Source of the DNA: Treponema sp.
GTDB taxonomy: Bacteria; Spirochaetota; Spirochaetia; Treponematales; Treponemataceae
Direction of reading: 5' to 3'
Assembly (NCBI GenBank): GCA_017645785.1
Contig: JAGCNW010000010.1
Coordinates: 62,001 to 126,000 of the forward strand
Length of the DNA: 64,000 nucleotides
Part shown: positions 61,573 to 64,000 of the stretch, piece by piece
How positions within the stretch are numbered: the stretch's first letter is position 1
Layout: each line of letters opens with the position of its first letter
The notes under the pieces: model-generated
Told to the model about the DNA's origin: nothing
Seen by the model: the letters and a program-made list of their open reading frames with translations, nothing else
Database searches by the model: none
Translations under genes and position numbers: made by a program

Positions 61573-62404
61573 CATTTTGTTTTGCGGAAACTCAAAGATT
61601 TTTGACGGAATCCTCACTTGCATGCTCTCAATCCTAAAAAGGACGGACACAAAAGAGCCCTTTAACTTTTACATTTTCACGATGGACATAAGCCGCGTAA
61701 AGCCAGAGTACACTTGCATCAGCGACAAGATGACCGCCTTTTTGGAGCGGACGGCAAAAGAATACAACAAGGAAAACCGCGTCACAAAAATCGACGTGAC
61801 CCAAATCTACGAAAAGGAATTCGGCGGCTGTCCCAACGAGCAGTGCTATTGCTCGCCCTACACGCTCCTTCGCCTTTTGACGGACTTGGTTCCAAACATG
61901 CCCAAAAAACTCCTTTACCTTGACATAGACCTTATGTTCAACCGCGACGTCCGGCTCTTGTGGGACACCGACGTTTCAAACTATGAGTACGCCGCCTGCC
62001 GCGACCATTACGGAAAGATCATCTTGTTCTTCAGGCGAAAGTTCATCAACGCCGGAGTAATCTTGTTCAACCTTGAGGAATGCAAAAAGACAGGCCTCTT
62101 TGAAAAGTCCCGCAACCTCATAAAGACCAAATGGCTTTTGTTCGCCGACGAATCCGCGATAATCCTTAGCACGACCAAGCAAAAGGTCTTAAGCCAGCGC
62201 TTTAACGACCAAAAGTTCCTCTACAAGGACACGGTAATCCGCCACTTTTCAAAGCGCCTTTTTTGGCTTCCTTACCCGCACGTGGACAACATAAAGCAGT
62301 GGCGAATAACCAAAGTCCACAAGATTTTTGGCTACGAGAATTTTGACGATATCCTTTACGAATACGTGTATTTAAAGCGGAAGTTCGAGCTGGAAAACGC
62401 CTAA
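61565..62404 (+). CDS. GT8-family glycosyltransferase
   Basis: 279-residue GT-A fold glycosyltransferase of family 8. It starts IDILFCGNSKIFDGILTCMLSI, carries the DxD motif in YLDIDLMFN and the later FINAGVILFNLEECK typical of GT8 enzymes. GT8 enzymes retain anomeric configuration and often use UDP-galactose or UDP-glucose. Coupled to the acyltransferase (ribosome site AAAAAGGAAAA, eight-base overlap), so the two probably modify the same lipid. The stop codon shares bases with that of tsaC on the other strand. Confidence 0.9.
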   Translation: MIDILFCGNSKIFDGILTCMLSILKRTDTKEPFNFYIFTMDISRVKPEYTCISDKMTAFLERTAKEYNKENRVTKIDVTQIYEKEFGGCPNEQCYCSPYTLLRLLTDLVPNMPKKLLYLDIDLMFNRDVRLLWDTDVSNYEYAACRDHYGKIILFFRRKFINAGVILFNLEECKKTGLFEKSRNLIKTKWLLFADESAIILSTTKQKVLSQRFNDQKFLYKDTVIRHFSKRLFWLPYPHVDNIKQWRITKVHKIFGYENFDDILYEYVYLKRKFELENA

Positions 62405-62991
62405 TCCAAGCGGACGGCGCCCTGGCGGATCACCTTGGGCTCCCCGTCCAAAATGCTGACAAGGGTGCTGGGGAGAGAGCCTTTTTTGTCGCCGTCAGCC
62501 ACAAAAAAGGCTATTTTTGAGGCAAATTCGGCCTCTATGTCGGCTTCCCGCTCCAATACGGGCCGGCCGCTAATGTTCACGCTGGTGGAATAAATCGGAC
62601 AGGCGCAAAGGCCAATCACTTTTCTAAGCCATTCGTCTCCGGGACAGCGAAAGGCCGTCGCGTCGCGGCCGGTCAAGCCCTTGTACCAAGCGTTGTTTTT
62701 GACTATCACGGTAAGGGCTCCGGGCCAGATTTCAAATATTTTTCGCGGAATTTCTTGGTCAGTGTATTTGTAAATGTCCGAAGGATCGGAAATTAGCTCG
62801 ATTAACGGCTTTGAGGCCGCGCTTCGCTTTATTTGGTCGATTTTTAGGTCAAGGCCTGATTTTTTGCCTTGCAAAATGGAGACGGCGCTAAAGCCGTAAA
62901 CTGTGTCTGTGGGCAAAACCGCGATTTTTCCCTGCAAAAGGGCCTGGGCGGCTTTTTTGGCGCTGTCCGCCTCAGACTTGAGCGACGTCAT
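62401..62991 (-). CDS. tsaC: Threonylcarbamoyl-AMP synthase family protein
   Basis: 196-residue Sua5/YciO/YrdC domain protein: LQGKIAVLPTDTVYGFSA, IKRSAASKPLIELI, WPGALTVIVKN, FRCPGDEWLRKVI and TSVNISGRPVL. This makes threonylcarbamoyl-AMP for t6A37 of tRNA. The short form without the Sua5 extension. A YciO-type paralogue with another role cannot be excluded. It overlaps the FtsB-like gene by 20 bases. Confidence 0.88.
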   Translation of the reverse strand: MTSLKSEADSAKKAAQALLQGKIAVLPTDTVYGFSAVSILQGKKSGLDLKIDQIKRSAASKPLIELISDPSDIYKYTDQEIPRKIFEIWPGALTVIVKNNAWYKGLTGRDATAFRCPGDEWLRKVIGLCACPIYSTSVNISGRPVLEREADIEAEFASKIAFFVADGDKKGSLPSTLVSILDGEPKVIRQGAVRLD

Positions 62992-63472
62992 AGACGGGAA
63001 TGCCCTCTATCGTTTCAAAGCTCTTTTTCTTGGAAAAGGCCTTGACTCCGTAGGAAACGTCGAACAAGAATATGGCCAAAGCCAGCAAAACGCCAACAGC
63101 CAATCCCGCTCCCTTGCAGAACCATTCGCTGGCATAGGCTACAGGGGCGCTTTTCAGGACAGTTCCAGTCTCGTACATAAGGCTTTTGGCGGCTCCAAGA
63201 CCCTTTATTTTCACAAGCTTTTCTCCGGGAAAAACGTAGTCCAACTTGCGGGCGTAGGCGGCGATGACGTCGGCGTCGTCCCTGATGGCCGTTTTTTCCA
63301 AATTCAACTCGTCGTTAATGTTTTGAATCTCTTGAGTTCTAGCGCTTATAACTTTTTTTTGCTCTTCGAGCTGCTTTTGGGCCCAAACGCTGTTCTGTCC
63401 CCAAAAAAACGAAAGAAGGGCGTACGCAAGCGTTCCGGCAAGCAGGGCCGGCAAATACTTTCCAGTTTTCAT
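62972..63472 (-). CDS. FtsB/DivIC-like membrane protein
   Basis: 166-residue protein with an N-terminal helix (about 6-24), a periplasmic coiled coil (about 30-60, QLEEQKKVISARTQEIQNINDEL), a YVFPGEKLVKI segment resembling the DYVFPGE end of FtsB-type divisome proteins, and a further membrane helix near the C-terminus (about 120-140), which ordinary FtsB lacks. Likely part of the cell-division FtsQLB-like complex. The ATG has AAAGG upstream. Confidence 0.7.
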   Translation of the reverse strand: MKTGKYLPALLAGTLAYALLSFFWGQNSVWAQKQLEEQKKVISARTQEIQNINDELNLEKTAIRDDADVIAAYARKLDYVFPGEKLVKIKGLGAAKSLMYETGTVLKSAPVAYASEWFCKGAGLAVGVLLALAIFLFDVSYGVKAFSKKKSFETIEGIPVYDVAQV

Positions 63473-63509
63473 TATGCCTTTATTATCGGAAAAAAAAACT
63501 ATTTTCTTA

Positions 63510-63538
63510 TTGGAATTTTTTGAAATATGCGCTATAAT
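63510..63538 (+). promoter_or_regulatory. Promoter upstream of the acidic protein
   Basis: TTGGAA (63510-63515), 17 bases, perfect TATAAT (63533-63538). A 130-base leader separates it from the ATG at 63672 and includes a perfect 16-bp palindrome AAAATGCGCGCATTTT (63605-63620). No gene is seen between 63473 and 63671. Confidence 0.65.
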
Positions 63539-63671
63539 TTATAAGAATTTAGGCATGCGGCCAAAGAAAGGAGCCAGCTTGGCAAAACGCGCTTTTATAT
63601 AAGAAAAATGCGCGCATTTTAAAAAAAACGGCCGATAATATAATGAAAAGTTTTTTATAGGGGAACCAAAC

Positions 63672-64000
63672 ATGATCGACTCAAAAGATTTGGACAAATA
63701 CGGAGTGTGGGTAAAAAACTCGCCAAAAGACATAAAGGGAGAAGACTTCGAAATGCCTGAAAACGCAATCGACGACATCGACTTGCCGTCAGACGACGAC
63801 ATGTTCAACGACATTGAATTTCCGATGACAGCGGAAGACTTGCCGAAAGAAAACAAAGAAGACGACCAAACAGAGATTTCTGATTTGGACATCGACATTG
63901 ACATTCCCGAAGCGACGACCGAAGAAAATATCGAAGACGACAACCAGGACACAACGCTCAGCGCTGACGAGCTTACAAACATCACAGGCAGCATGGAAGG
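63672..64000 (+). CDS. Very acidic protein, 3' end outside window
   Basis: Open from the ATG at 63672 (behind AGGGGAACC) to the window end. After a short MIDSKDLDKYGVWVKNSP segment the chain is dominated by Asp, Glu and Ile (for example DIDLPSDDDMFNDIEF and SDLDIDIDIPEATTEENI), with no hydrophobic core in the visible 109 residues. It probably is an extended cytoplasmic linker leading to a downstream domain that cannot be seen. The antisense serine-rich frame over the same bases is a shadow. Confidence 0.8.
   Translation, partial: MIDSKDLDKYGVWVKNSPKDIKGEDFEMPENAIDDIDLPSDDDMFNDIEFPMTAEDLPKENKEDDQTEISDLDIDIDIPEATTEENIEDDNQDTTLSADELTNITGSME

Noticed and set aside
63555-63602. Short leader ORF (MRPKKGASLAKR...)
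   Set aside because: Too short and without ribosome site at the ATG; an internal TTG behind AAAGGAG is suggestive but unsupported.
63539-63994. 151-codon Ser-rich frame on the minus strand
   Set aside because: Low-complexity complement of the acidic plus-strand gene, which has promoter and ribosome site.

Overview
The window reads as a chromosomal segment of a host-associated, fermentative spirochaete, most likely a Treponema. Evidence: a diderm lipoprotein pathway (Lnt, a LolCDE-type transporter, many lipoproteins with relaxed lipoboxes), a BpuR-like PUR protein of the kind known from Borrelia, many exported TPR proteins, a class III (anaerobic) ribonucleotide reductase, and BspA/TpLRR-type repeat lipoproteins. 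No rRNA, CRISPR array, transposase or prophage was seen.

Layout. 1-3.2 kb: minus-strand operon with a GHMP kinase, surE and two TPR proteins. 3.3-5.0 kb: lnt. 5.1-7.8 kb: accessory patch with two duplicated 26-residue-repeat lipoproteins and a BrnA-like antitoxin. 7.8-11.9 kb: nrdR-nrdD-(glycyl-radical/thioredoxin fusion)-nrdG behind candidate NrdR boxes. 12-14.4 kb: tRNA-Met, leuD, leuC and an HMA-like protein without cysteines. 14.5-15.1 kb: PUR protein and a structured repeat. 15.1-31.9 kb: fourteen tightly packed minus-strand genes from prfB (programmed frameshift) through ftsY, the Lol transporter, mcsA-mcsB-clpC, avtA, a phosphoribosyltransferase and rnhB. 32-39 kb: phoH-pgpH-ybeY-corC-TPR. 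39.2-42.2 kb: glgC, a DUF2225 protein, truA. 42.4-53.0 kb: lepB, then secA through lipoproteins, mutT and udg to priA. 53.1-54.6 kb: HPt protein, tatD carrying an in-frame repeat, and a small protein. 54.6-57.6 kb: a more AT-rich accessory islet under a divergent XRE regulator. 57.6-64 kb: miaA, an RlmI-like methyltransferase, a TPR protein, an acyltransferase/GT8 pair, tsaC, an FtsB-like protein, and the start of a very acidic protein.

How the parts work together. The nrd cluster makes deoxynucleotides anaerobically under NrdR control. Signal peptidase I, SecA, FtsY, Lnt and the Lol-type transporter form an export and lipoprotein-sorting set that would serve the many exported proteins encoded here. 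PhoH, YbeY, PgpH and CorC form the familiar RNA-processing/c-di-AMP neighbourhood. PriA, UDG, RNase HII, MutT and TatD are genome maintenance.

The most unusual observations are: (1) a class III reductase whose glycyl-radical domain is a separate polypeptide fused to a thioredoxin-fold domain; (2) an McsB homologue lacking every recognisable catalytic residue, still in the mcsA-clpC operon; (3) a bipartite palindromic repeat in three copies, one inserted in frame inside tatD, with compensatory changes between copies; (4) recurring promoters whose -10 box lies about six bases before the start codon, implying leaderless mRNAs; (5) an XRE regulator with a paired operator-like repeat.
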